Positions 1 to 10,900 of a stretch of 64,000 nt of DNA are shown piece by piece. The position numbers and the translations under genes were made by a program. The stretch is taken from NCBI GenBank assembly GCA_948144175.1, contig CANXME010000202.1, forward strand, positions 1,823,253-1,887,252. The letters are read 5' to 3'. Each line of letters opens with the position of its first letter. Within the stretch, counting starts at the first letter, position 1. This DNA comes from Closterium sp. NIES-65. Lineage: Eukaryota > Streptophyta > Zygnematophyceae > Desmidiales > Closteriaceae. A model generated the notes under the pieces. The model worked only from the letters and a program-made list of their open reading frames with translations, was not told the origin of the DNA and searched no databases.

Positions 1-629
1 TTGGAATAGCTGGCCTGTTGGTCCAATGGACAGGTTGGACCAACTAGCCTGTTGGTCTAATCGATCGGTTTGGACAAACTGGCCTATCGGTCCGATGGAC
101 TGGTTGGACCAACTGGCATGTTGGTCCAGTCCACCTGTTGGGCCAACTGGCCTGTTGGTCCAAAATACCGGCTAGACCAACCGAATTGGTCCAATTGACC
201 TGTTGGACAGGTTGGACCAACGGGCATGTTGGTCTGGTCGACCTGTTGGACCATCTAGCCTAATGGTCCAATGGAAGGATTGGACAAACTAGCCTGTTGG
301 TCCAATGGACGACTTGGACCAACTAGCCTGTTGGTCCAATGGACCGGTTGGACATATTGCCTGTTGGTCCGATCGACCGGTTGGACCTATTGGTTGGATC
401 AACTCTCTTGTTAGTCAAATAAACTGGTTGGAACTTGCCTGTCGGTCTAATGAACCAGTTGGACCAACTGTCCTGTTGGTCTATTTGATCAGTTGGACCA
501 ACTAGACTGTTGGTCCAATCAAGTGGCACGCTGGTCCAATGGACCAGTCGGACGAACTGGCCTGTTGGTTTAAAATACCAGCTGGACCAACTATATTGTT
601 GGTCCAATCGACCGGTTACACCAATTGGC
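1..629. repeat. 34-bp satellite array, left piece
   Basis: This is a tandem array of a roughly 34-bp unit made of two related 17-bp halves, TTGGTCCAATGGACCGG and TTGGACCAACTGGCCTG. Each half starts with the near-palindrome TTGGWCCAA. Copies are diverged by several substitutions each. The consensus has no stop codon in any of six frames, so the short open frames here are a by-product and I do not call them genes. The array begins before base 1 and is cut at 629 by a gypsy LTR. The same array resumes in the same orientation at 29540. Confidence 0.93.
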
Positions 630-1047
630 TGTCACCGTATATGCACTTAATGCATGTGCTATAACAGTAGAATGATGGTATAGTGTGGGTTTTATACTAA
701 AACCATAGGAAGACTAGATAGGAATAAGAGTATAAGTAATAGGTGTAGCATGTAGGGAAGTTACTGTTAGGAGCGAGGGTGTAGAAGGGGGGAAACAGGA
801 TAAGAGCGGTTGAGATAAAAGGGGGGAAAGACTCCGAAGGGCGAAATGTGAAACCAATCAACCCCAACCCCAAGCCGCACATTTGGAAATGTGCACCCAG
901 GGGTGGGGTAAGGTCACTCACCTCCAACCCATCGATGCTTTCTCGTTGTTATTCTCTCGAACTAGTGAAATTTGTTGTCTCACGCTCTAGCACACTGCAG
1001 CACGGCACTAAGAGGGAACCTACGGGGTGAGGGACGTAGCTCTTTCA
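630..1047 (+). repeat. Gypsy 5' LTR
   Basis: The sequence begins TGTCACC and ends CTCTTTCA, so it has TG...CA ends, and it recurs at 28985-29399. An 18-nt segment at 934-951 is the exact reverse complement of 1048-1065. If the element self-primes, transcription should start near 934. The LTR replaces the satellite abruptly at 630. Confidence 0.9.
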
Positions 1048-1065
1048 TAACAACGAGAAAGCATC
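1048..1065 (+). other. Putative self-priming primer-binding site
   Basis: The first 18 bases after the 5' LTR are the perfect reverse complement of 934-951 within the LTR; one further pair (1047 with 952) extends this to 19. No tRNA 3' end (TGG...) is present here. In Tf1-type gypsy elements the 5' end of the mRNA folds back onto a site just after the LTR and primes minus-strand DNA. The position and length fit that mechanism, with a loop of about 96 nt. Self-priming is inferred; the complementarity is seen directly. Confidence 0.75.
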
Positions 1066-1114
1066 TCTTGCAGCGTAGGAGAATATGGACAAGTACGAGC
1101 TGCACTAAGGTAGG

Positions 1115-1522
1115 GTGTTCAGCCAACGTGAGGAGGAGCGGCTGCGACGCGAGCCTTCACGGGAACGAGGGCGGTCCTGGGAACGATCGCCGCGCCGACC
1201 CGTCTTCCGCGCGGATCGGGTCCCCCCTGCGAGGGACCGTCCAAGGGAAGGAGCAAAAGATGTCAGAGCAGGCGTCGACGGCCACGCCGGAGGCATGGAT
1301 TGAAACGCGTGGCTGCGGGAGAGCGCCCGCGGGACTGGCGTGGAAGGCGGAAGCCACCGCGACGCAGGTGTGTTTCACTCGCCGGAAGATCGCGGACGGC
1401 GCCGCGATGAGAGAGGTCGTTGGCAAGGATTCGAGGAACGGCCCCGGGGACAGGGAGGCAACGGCAGCGGCGACGCTCGCGAAGGGGGCTTGCAAGAGAA
1501 CACAGCTCAGGAGGTGACATAG
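1115..1522 (+). pseudogene. gag: Gypsy gag, N-terminal fragment
   Basis: This is a reading frame rich in Arg, Glu, Ser and Pro that encodes the start of the gypsy Gag, a structural protein. The frame contains a TGA at 1301-1303 and a TAG at 1520-1522, where copia A/B inserted. With the 5-bp target duplication removed, the frame continues in phase at 14252, which supports one original gene. No conserved domain is visible in this charged N-terminal part, and the true start codon is uncertain; 1115 (ATG) is the first plausible one. The leader at 1066-1114 holds nothing I recognise. Confidence 0.6.
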
Positions 1523-1653
1523 TGTCAGAACATATAGCTTGTGCATATTGTGTAGGCTATTGTGGGGTAGCCCATAAGGGGTACAACCCAATTAGGGTTA
1601 GTACTTGTACTCAATTCATTCATAGTTCTTTCATTCTCGTTCTCATCTTCTCA
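1523..1653 (+). repeat. Copia A 5' LTR
   Basis: This is a 131-bp LTR starting TGTCAGAACAT and ending TCTCA. It is preceded by the target duplication CATAG. It is followed at once by TGGTATCGAGCAGG, which matches the initiator-Met tRNA 3' end with one change and so is the primer-binding site (1654-1667). Short LTRs of 120-134 bp are shared by A, B, C, D and M. Confidence 0.9.
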
Positions 1654-2620
1654 TGGTATCGAGCAGGTTCCCTCGTGGGAACTGTTCCTTGGGCCCACCG
1701 ATTTTTTTTTTCCTGCCCGGGGCGCATCCTGCCCCTGCCCGAAGCGTGCCTAGGTTCGCGCCCTTCATAGCGGCCCCGTCGCGTCACCCTTAGCGGCCCG
1801 TCGCGTCGCCCTTAGCGGCCCGTCGCGCCGCCCTTACGGTCGCGTCGCGCCACCCTAACGGTCTCGTCGTGCCGCCCTAGCGGCCTCTCGCCGCCCCGAT
1901 CAGCCGCCCTTGCGGCCCCGATCAGCCGCCCTTTCACAAGCGGCCCGTCGCCGCCCTTGCAGCGGCCCGTCGCCGCCCTTCTCACGGCCCCGCCGTCCCT
2001 TTAAACGGCCCCGCCCCCCTCACCTGCGGCCCGCCGCCCTTCCTGCGGCCCATCGCCCTTACCTGCAGCCCCGTCGCCCTTCCCTGCGGCCCCGCCGCTC
2101 TCACCTGCGGCCCTGCCGCTCTCACCTGCGGCCCCGCCGCTCTTACCTGCGGCCCCGCCCCTCTCACCGGCGGCCCCGCCACTCTCACCTGCAGCCCCGC
2201 CGCTTTCAATTCCGGCCCCGCCGTCCTGACCTGCGGCCCCGTCCCCTGCTGCAGCGCCGCCCGCCACCCGAGTTGCCCGAGCCGCCTCACCCAGCCGAGC
2301 AGCCGACCGCCGCGCCACCCTACAGCAGCACCGCCGAGCCGCCCAGGCAACCGAGCAGCTGGTCAGCCGAGCCGCCGAGCCGCCCAGCAGCCAAGCAGCC
2401 AAGCCGCCCTGCAGCCGAGCCGCCCAACAGCCAAGCCGCCTTACAGCCGAGCCGCCGGGCCGCCGAGCCGCACTGCAGCCGAGCCGTCCAGCCGCCCAGT
2501 AGCCGAGCTGCCGAGCCGCCCTACTGCCAAGCCGCCCGAGCTGCCCCGTCCGGTAAGCACAGCGCCTCTTTCACTGCACTGCCCTCACCCTACTGTTTGC
2601 ACTGCTAGTCTACTGTGGTC
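1654..2620 (+). other. Copia A primer site and GC-rich repetitive leader
   Basis: The primer site is followed by a short T tract (about 1691-1700) and then roughly 850 bp of GC-rich imperfect repeats. One block (about 2085-2230) repeats a 21-bp unit of the type CTCACCTGCGGCCCCGCCG. Open frames here encode only Pro/Arg/Ala-rich low-complexity sequence, so I call none. Equivalent leaders with different repeat units precede gag in B and C. Confidence 0.75.
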
Positions 2621-5600
2621 ATGGCTACCCCTAGTGTCCTCGCTTTTGACGCTGAGGGTCGAGCCATTGACTTTGACGTCTAGGTAGATGACCTGCAGCT
2701 GTTCTTACAGTGCGATAGGGAAAACGGTCTCTCTCTCTTTGACCTCACCTGTGGCGCCTCTCCTGCCCCTGCTGCTGATGCTGACGCCACTGTTCGCTCC
2801 CAGTGGGCCACGCGCGACGCCGCTGCACGTCTTGCTGTGCGTCGCCACCTCCCTACCTCCGAGCGTGCGCACTTTAGTCAGTACAAGAGTGCTCAGACCT
2901 TGTACCATGCTGTAGTTGCACGCTACTCCTCCCCTGCCACTGCTGCACTGAGCCGTCTGATGCTACCGTACCTCTTCCCTGACCTTGCTGCCATTCCCAC
3001 AGTCGCTGACCTCATTACGCACCTCCGCACTAATGACACTCGCTACCGCGCTGCGCTTCCTGCTGACTTCTGCGCCAGGAACCCCCCCCCCCCCCCCCCC
3101 CCCCCCATGTACATCACCCTCTACTACATAGTCACCCGACTCCCTGACTCCCTTCGCGTAGTCAGGGACCACTTCCTCGCAGTGTGCCCCACCACTCTCA
3201 CCGTTGACCTCCTCGAGAAGGCCCTCCTAGCGGCGGAGAAGAGCATAGTCGCTGTAGGAGCCTCTCGTGGTGACCCCCGCACCCCTGTCTTTGAGGGGTG
3301 TTCTCCCTCCCCCCTCTTGCCCTCTGTTGCTTCTGCTGCTGCGGCCGACCTCGTAGGTTTTGAGTCGGTCGGTGCTGCGTCTGCCCCTTCGGGGAAGCGC
3401 CGCACAGGCAAGGGAAAGGGGGGCAAGGGCGCCAGAGGAGCTAGCGGGGGCGGTGGAGGTGGCGGTGGAGGCGGCGGAGGGAGTGGGGGTGGTGGAGGGA
3501 GTGGTGGAGGGGGTGGGGGTACCGGTGGCAGCAGTGGAGGCGGAGGCGGCGGCGGCAACGGAGGGAGCGGAGGCGGCGGTGGTGGCGGAGGCGACGGTGG
3601 TGGCGGAGGCGGCGGTGGTGGCGGAGGCGGCGGAGGCGGTGGAGGCGGCGGAGGTGGCGGTGGAGCCGGTCGCGGGTCTACGCAGAGGAGTGGCTCCGGT
3701 GGTGGTCCGCGCCAGCAGCAGCAGCGCGGTCGTGAGACCCTGTCCCCTCAGCATCTCCGTGAGTGGTACACTGCACGCCAGCGGGGTGGGGGTTTTGGTC
3801 CGTGCACCTACGTCCTTCGCACCGCCAACCGCGCGGGTGAGCAGTGTGGGGGTGCGCACCCCACCCAGCGCTACTTTGGCCGCCTAACGGACGCGTGGCG
3901 TCACCAGTTCCCTGAGGTCACAGAGATCCCTCGCTGGGGCGAGATGTCTAGGGCGGGAGTTGCCATCTATGATCTTGATTTTGATGCTATTCTTTCTGCC
4001 ATGTATGCTGTGACTATTAGTGATGAGGGTGACTGTTACCAGTGTTTCCCGCCCGATCCGGGCATTGAGACTGCTGCTCTAGGTACTGGTAAGGCCGCTG
4101 CCCTAGGTGCTTGCGACGCTGCTGCTCAAGGTGCTAGTGCGTCTGCGTCCTCAGGTACTGGTGAGTCTGCGCTCTTAGGTACTGCGTCGGCTTCGGCCTC
4201 CCTCACCTTCACCCTTGACTCTGAGGCTTCTCGCTCCTTCTTTCGGGACCGCACCACACTCACGCCGCTTAGTCGGCCGGTTGCGGTGTCTCTGGCTGAC
4301 CCCTCGGGGGGTCCTATCCTGTCTCACTTCTCCACAGTCCTCCCGTGTCCGTCGGCTCCCTCTGGCACCCTATCTGGTCTCTACCTCCCCTCGTTCTCTA
4401 CGAACTTGGTGAGTGGTGCTGACCTACAGGATGGGGGAGTGCATCAGTTCACTCCTGCGCGTCAGCGGGTGACGCACTGCACAGAGGCTCGCACAGGCCG
4501 ACACTTAGCTACGTTTACACGTCAGCCGGGGTCGAGCCTGTACACACTGACCACTGCGTCTCCTCAAGTTGCTGAGTCTGGTAGGGTAGCTGCGTCGGGT
4601 CAGGTGTTTGCTGCAGCGTCCAGGTCTGGTCCTGAGTTTGCCCCCTGTTCGTGTCGTCTCCTGTCTCACGAGACTCTCCTCTGGCACCACCGCCTTGGTC
4701 ACCACTCTCTGCTTCGTCTCAGAGGCATGGCCTCCCGTCTTCTTGTTTCTGGTCTCCCCCGGTCCCTCCCTCCCCTTCCTCAAGGGCCTTGCCCTACCTG
4801 TGTCCCCTGTGTCGAGGGGTGCCAGCGGGCTGCCCCTCACTCCTCCCAGTTTCCTCCGACAGAGGCCCCGTTGCAGACGCTTCACATGGACGTCTGGGGC
4901 CCAGCCCGCGTCCGTGGACAGGGTCACGAGCGCTACTTCCTGCTCGTTGTTAGCGACTACTCGCGTTACACCGCGGTCTTCCCCTTGCGTAGCAAGGGTG
5001 ATGTCACTGAGGTGCTGATCGACTCGATCGGCGCAGCTCGTCTCCAACTCAGACAGAGCTTTCGCTCGGACTTTCTCGTTCTACGTCTGCACTCGGACAG
5101 AGGCGGAGAGTTTTCCTCTGGCCTTCTGAGAGCCTACTGTCGCGCACGAGGCATCCGTCAGACCTTCACGCTTCCGGAATCTCCGCAGCAAAATGGGATC
5201 GCTGAGCGCCGCATTGGCATGGTTATGGACGTCGCTCGTACGTCTATGATGCATGCGGCTGCCCTCCATTTTCTGTGGCCGTTTGCGGTGAGGTACGCGG
5301 CGCATCAGATCAACCTTCACCCCAGGGTCTCCAGGCCGGAGACCTCCCCAGCCTTGCTGTGGACGGGGAAGGTTGGCGATGCGTCTGCGTTCCGGGTTTG
5401 GGGATCTCGGGCGTTTTTCCGCGACTTGTCTGCGGACAAGCTGTGCCCTCGTGTTGCTCCTTGCGTTTTCCTGGGGTTACCCCCTGACGCGCCTGGGTGG
5501 CAGTTCTACCACTTCACCTCTCGCTGTGTTCTGTCCTCCCAGGACGTCATGTTTGACGAGTCGGTCCCCTACTACCGCCTCTTCCCCTACCGCACTCCGT

Positions 5601-6884
5601 CCCTCCCCCCCCCCCCCCCGCTCTTCCTTGTACCAGGTCCCTCCCCGGTAGACGCCCTCCCCCCTCAGGGTCCTACCCCTTCAGGTGTGTCCTAGGTAGA
5701 CGCAGTCGAGCCTGTCGAGGTTACTGGTGACTCTGGTGCTGCTGAGGGTTCTGAGCCTGCGGGTGCTGGGACTGGGGGTGCTGAGCCTGGGGGTGCTGAG
5801 CCTGGGGGTGCTGAGACTGGGGGTGCTGAGCCTGGGGGTGCTGAGCCTGGGGGTTCTGAGCCGGGGGGTGCTGTGCCTAGGGGTGCTGTGCCTGGGGGTG
5901 TTGTGCCTGGGGGTGCTACGCCTTGGGGTGCTTTGCCTGGGAGTGCTACATCTGGGGGTGCTGAGCCTGGGGGTTCTGAGCTTGGAGGTGCTATGCCTGG
6001 AGGTTCTCTGGGTGCTTCGTCTCTGCGGGAGCCACTCTCTCCACAGGATTTGCGCGAGTGGTTTGCCTGGCGCTGGAGCCGTTCTGCTGGCGCTGGAGGT
6101 TTTTCGGCTACTGAGGGTGCTGTTGTCGCGGGTCCCGGAGGTGCTTGTACTGGGAGTACTGGAGCTGCTGGGCCTGCGGGTTCGACTGGAGCTAGTGCTG
6201 TTGAGGGTGTTGGCGCTGAGACTACTGCTAGCGGTCCTGCTGCGGGCACTACTGGTGCTGCTGGAGGTTCTGGAGCTGCTGCAGGTGCTGCTGGAGCGGG
6301 TGCTCCTGCTGGGGGTACAGGTGCTGTCCCTGCTGTGTCTGGCGTCGCCGCGCGGCCTCGACCGTACTTCGTTCCACTCCTGCAGCAGGTTCTTGGGCCT
6401 CCGCCTTCTACTGGTCCTCCTTCTTTAGAGTGTCCATAGCCTGTCCCGTCACAGTTACAGTTGCAGCCTACCTCCCCTTTGCCTGCTCCTTCTTCCTACA
6501 CTGGTCCTACTAGAGGTCTTCCTGAGCGTCGTGAGCCTGCGTCTCGCCCTGCGTCGCCTGTGCGTGCTGCTCGCACTAGTGGTCGTGGTTCGCGTCAGCG
6601 TCCTCCTCCTGTCCCTGGCAGGCACAGGATGTCTCTACTACGGTCCACTGCTCCTCTGCGTGCACCTTTGCCTTCTCCTCCTGAGTCCTCTCTTCCTGCT
6701 CTTGCCGACCCGGAAGCGGACTCTCTTCGTGCTGCCAGCCCTACTGTCACGCGTCTCCTTGCTACTATCGTCACTGACCCTTCTTTCGAGTCCACTGCTG
6801 CGTCTGCCCTAGTTGCTGAGCTCGTCAACTTTGCTGCTCGCTGTCGCCTAGACTACGCTGCTAGTCTTGTCGCTGAGTCTGAGT
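2621..6884 (+). pseudogene. gag-pol: Copia A gag-pol, truncated before RT
   Basis: The ATG at 2621 starts the same MATPSVL-type Gag as in copia C. One frame runs to 6884 with three TAG stops: 2681 (codon 21, Trp in B and C), 5693 and 6437 (both CAG in B). In order it encodes Gag, a long poly-Gly linker (about 3448-3670), a Cys/His motif whose last Cys is Tyr, an aspartic protease in which DSGA reads DSEA, the integrase HHCC and DDE core (MDVWG, SDRGGEF, NGIAERR), and a linker with EPGGA-type repeats (about 5740-6010). It stops at the second LTR, so RT and RNase H are missing. A run of 25 C at 3082-3106 keeps the frame. Confidence 0.88.
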
Positions 6885-7018
6885 TGTCAGAACATTATAG
6901 CTTACTCATTTATGTAGGCTATAGTGGGGTATCCCATAGGGGGTACAACCCAGTTAGGGTTTCCTATTTGTACTCACTTTGTTCATAGTTCATTCACTCT
7001 CTCGTTTTCTTCTTCTCA
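6885..7018 (+). repeat. Copia B 5' LTR
   Basis: This 134-bp LTR starts TGTCAGAACATTATAG and ends TTCTCA. It is followed by TGGAATCAGAGCAGG, an initiator-Met-type primer site with one change. It interrupts A directly after an Ala-Glu-Ser-Glu stretch that continues uninterrupted in B. It differs more from the two outer LTRs than they do from each other. Confidence 0.88.
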
Positions 7019-7989
7019 TGGAATCAGAGCAGGTTCCCCTGTGGGAACTGTGCTTCGGGCCCACCACCTAGAATTTTTTTTTTCTGCCCTGGCGCCCGCC
7101 CTAGCGCCCGCCCTAGCGCCCGCCCTTTTGAGCCGCCCGTTAACGCCGCCTGTTAGCGCCGCCCGTTAGCGCCGCCGGTGCGGCTGCCCGTTCGCGCCGC
7201 CCTTTGCGCAGCCAGTAGCGCCGCCCGTGCGGCCGCCCGTTAGCGCCGCCCGTGCGGCCGCTCGTAGCGCCGCCCGTGAGCCGCCGCCCGTGAGCCGCCG
7301 CCCGTCGCGCCACCCTTTAGCGCCGCCCGTGCGCCGCCGCCCGTGACGCAGCCGCCCGTGAACCGCCGCCCGTGACGCCGCCGCCCGTCACGTCGCCCCC
7401 CCCCCCCGTGACGCCGCCGCCCGTCCCGCCGCCCGCCCGTCACGCCGCCCGCCCGTGAGCCGGCGCTGCCTGCGAACCGCCCACCCGTGGGCCTTCAGCC
7501 CGCCCGTGAGCTGCCGACGCCGCCCGTGAGCAGCCGACGCCGCCGACGCCGCCCGTGAGCCGCCGACGCCACCCGTGAGCCGCCGACGCCGCCGACGCCG
7601 CCCGTGAGCCGCCGACGCCGCTGTCGCTGCCGTCGCCCGTGAGCCGCCGACGCCGCCGCCGCCGCCCGTGAGCCGCCCTGGCCGCCCGCCCAGCCGCCCG
7701 TGAGCTCACCGCGCGCCGTCCCAGCCGCCCGTGCGCCGCCACCGAGCCGCCCCAGCCGCCCGTGCCGCTGCCCGAGCCGCCTGAGCCGCCCGAGCCGCCC
7801 GGGCCGCCCGCGCCGCCCTAGCCGCCCGAGCCGCCCGAGCCGCCCGAGCCGCCCGAGCCGCCCGAGCTGCCCGAGCCGCCAGAGGAGCTGCACTCCTGCT
7901 CCTGTCGAGCTACTGCTGCTCCTGGGCTGTGTACCTGCGCCGCTGACCTACCCGACTCTTCCTGCCCGGTGAGACTGTCAGCTGCTGTC
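7019..7989 (+). other. Copia B primer site and GC-rich leader
   Basis: The layout matches the A leader: primer site, T tract near 7074-7083, then about 800 bp of GC-rich short repeats. The units here are of the type GCCGCCCGTGAGCCGCCGACG (about 7270-7680) and later GAGCCGCCC (about 7770-7880). The frames on both strands encode only low-complexity Arg/Gly/Pro sequence and are not called. Such a leader should form strong RNA structure; its role is unknown. Confidence 0.75.
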
Positions 7990-10900
7990 ATGGACACCCC
8001 CAATGTCCTAGCTTTTGACGCTGAGGGTAGAGCCATTGACTTTGCAGTCTGGATTGAAGACCTGCAGCTGTACTTACTGTGTGATGCGGTTGATGAGGTC
8101 TCTCTCTTTGACTTTGTCTCTGGCGCTGTCCGTGCCCCTCCTACTGATGCTGATTCCGCCGTTCGCTCCAAGTGGGCGACCCGCGATGCTGCTGCACGTC
8201 TTGGTGTGCGTCGCCACCTCCCTTCCTCCGAGCGTGCCCACTTTAGTCAGTGCAAGACCGCTCAGGCCTTGTACGACGCTGTAGTTGCACGCTACTCCTC
8301 CCCTTCCTCCGCTACGCTGAGCCGCCTCATACTACCTTTTCTCTTCCCTGACCTCGCTGCCTTTCCCACTGTCGCTGACCTCATTACCCACCTCCGCGCT
8401 AGTGACGCTCGCTACCGCGCTGCACTTCCTGCTGAGTTCCGCGCCGCCAACCCTCCTCCCATGTACATCACTCTCTACTTTCTTGTCACCTGTCTCCTTG
8501 AGTCCCTTCGTGTCGTTAGGGACCAGTTTCTCTCTGTCTGTCCCACCACCCTCACTGTCGACCTCCTTGAGGAGTCCCTGCTAGCGGCTGAAGAGAGCAT
8601 AGTCGCTGTAGGGGCCTCTCGGGGTGACCCTCGCACCCCCATCTTTGAGGGGTGTTCTCCTTCCCCCCTGCTGCCCTCTGTCGCCTCTGCCGCTGCGGCC
8701 GACCTCGCTGGTTTTGAGTCGGTCGGTGCGGCGTCTGCCCCCAGCGGTAGACGCCGCTCTGGCAAGGGCAAGGGGGGCAAGGGAGCGGGTGGAGCTAGAG
8801 GAGGCAGTGGCGGAGGAGGTGGGGGTGGCGGGGGGAGTGGGGGTGGCGGTGGAGGTGGTGGCGGGAGTGGAGGTACTGGTGGAGGCGGTGGAGGCGGAGG
8901 TGGCGGCGGAGGCGGTAGCGGATGAGGCGGGGGCGAGGGTACCAGTGGGGGCGGTGGCGGTGGAGACGGGGGCGGTGGTGGAGGCGGGAGTGGCGGTGGC
9001 GGCGGGGGTCGGAGTGGCTCGTCCCAGCGGAGCAGCTCTGGGGGTGGTCAGCGCCAGCAGCAGCAGCAGCAGCAACAGCAGCGCTCTCGCACCGTCCCCG
9101 CCCCTCAGCAGCTCCGTGAGTGGTACTTGCAGCGTCAGCGTGGTGGTGCGTTTGGTCCCTGCCCCTACGTTCTTCGCACCGGCGACCGTGCGGGGGAGAG
9201 GTGTGGAGGCACCCACACAGCCCGCCGCTGCTTTGGCCGCCTCACCGACGCCTGGCGTCAGCAGTTTCCGGAGGCCGCTGAGATCCCCCGCTGGGGGGAG
9301 CTGTCTAGGGCTGGTGTAGCCATTTATGATCTTGACTTTGATGCTATTCTTTCTGCTATGTATGTTGTGACTGGTAGTGATGAGGATGACTGTTACCGGT
9401 GTTTCCCGCCCGACCCGGGCATTGGTACTGCTGCGTCAGGTACTAGTGAGGCTGCTGCTCTAGGTGCCAGTGCGTCAGTGCTCTCAGGTACTGGTGAGTC
9501 TGCCCTCTCAGGTACTGTGTCGGCTTCGGCCTCTCACACCTTCACACTTGACTCTGGAGCGTCTCGCTCCTTCTTTCGGGACCGCACTACTCTCACGCCG
9601 CTGAGTCGGCCGGTTGCGGTGTCCCTGGCTGACCCCTCTGGGGGGCCTGTCCTGTCTCGCTTCTCCACGGTACTTCCGTGTCCGGCGGCCCCCTCTGGCA
9701 CCCTGTCTGGTCTCTACCTCCCCTCGTTCTCGACGAACCTGGTGAGTGGTGCTGACCTACAGGATGCGGGTGTCCACCAGTTCACTCCTGCTCGTCAGCG
9801 GGTGACCCACTGCACGGAGGCTAGCACGGGACGCCACCTGGTTACGTTTACATGTCGGCCAGGGTCGAGCCTGTACACACTGACCACTGCTTCTCCTCCA
9901 GGTACTGAGTCTGGTAGGGTCCCTTCGTCTGGTCAGGTGTTTGCCGCAGCGTCCAGGTCTGGTCCTGAGTCTTCCCCCTGTTCGTGTCGTCGTCTGTCTC
10001 ACGAGACCCTCCTCTGGCACCACCGCCTTGGCCACCCCTCTCTGCTTTGGCTCAGAGGCATGGCCTCCCGTCTTCTTGTGTCTGGTCTCCCCTAATCTCT
10101 ACCTCCCCTTCCTCAGGGCCCTGGCCCTGCCTGTGTCCCCTGTGTCGAGGGGCGCCAGTGTGCTGCCCCTCACTCCTCCCAGTTTCCTCCGACAGAGGCC
10201 CCGCTGCAGACACTTCACATGGACGTGTGGGGCCCAGCCCGCGTCCGTGGACAGGGTCACGAGCACTACTTCCTGCTCGTTGTTGACGACTACTCGCGTT
10301 ACACCACAGTCTTCCCCTTGCGCAGCAAGGGTGAGGTTACTGAGGTGCTGATTGACTGGATCCGCGCAGCTCGTCTTCAGCTCAGGCAGAGCTTTGGCTC
10401 CGACTTTCCTGTGTTGCTTCTGCACTCTGACAGAGGCGGAGAGTTCTCCTCTGGCCTTCTACGTGCCTACTGTCGGGCGCGAGGCATCCGCCAGTCCTTC
10501 ACGCTTCCGGAGTCCCCACAGCAAAATGGGATTGCTGAGCGCCGCATTGGCATGGTCATGGACGTCGCCCGTACGTCCATGATGCATGCGGCTGCCCCCC
10601 ATTTTCTGTGGCCGTTTGCGGTCAGGTACGCAGCGCATCAGATCAACCTCCACCCCAGGGTCTCCAGGCCGGAGACCTCCCCAGCCCTGCTGTGGACGGG
10701 GAAGGTTGGCGATGCGTCGGCGTTCCGGGTCTGGGGATCTCGGGCGTTTGTCCGCGACTTGTCTGCGGACAAGCTGTCCCCTCGCGCTGCTCCCTGCGTC
10801 TTCCTAGGGTTCCCCCCCGACGCCCCTGGGTGGCAATTCTACCATCCCTCCTCTCGACGTGTTCTGTCCTCCCAGGACGTCACGTTCGACGAGTCGGTAC

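Noticed and set aside
1..629. Regularly spaced 34-bp repeats resembling a CRISPR array
   Set aside because: Repeats abut with no unique spacers, no cas genes are present and the setting is eukaryotic; it is a satellite.
1910..2608. Pro/Arg-rich frame of 232 codons in the copia A leader
   Set aside because: It is low-complexity translation of GC-rich repeats, not conserved in the B and C leaders.
3124..3558. Poly-Pro, Ala/Val and similar long frames opposite or beside the Gly-rich linkers
   Set aside because: They are shadows of GC-rich repeats in the copia gag frame.
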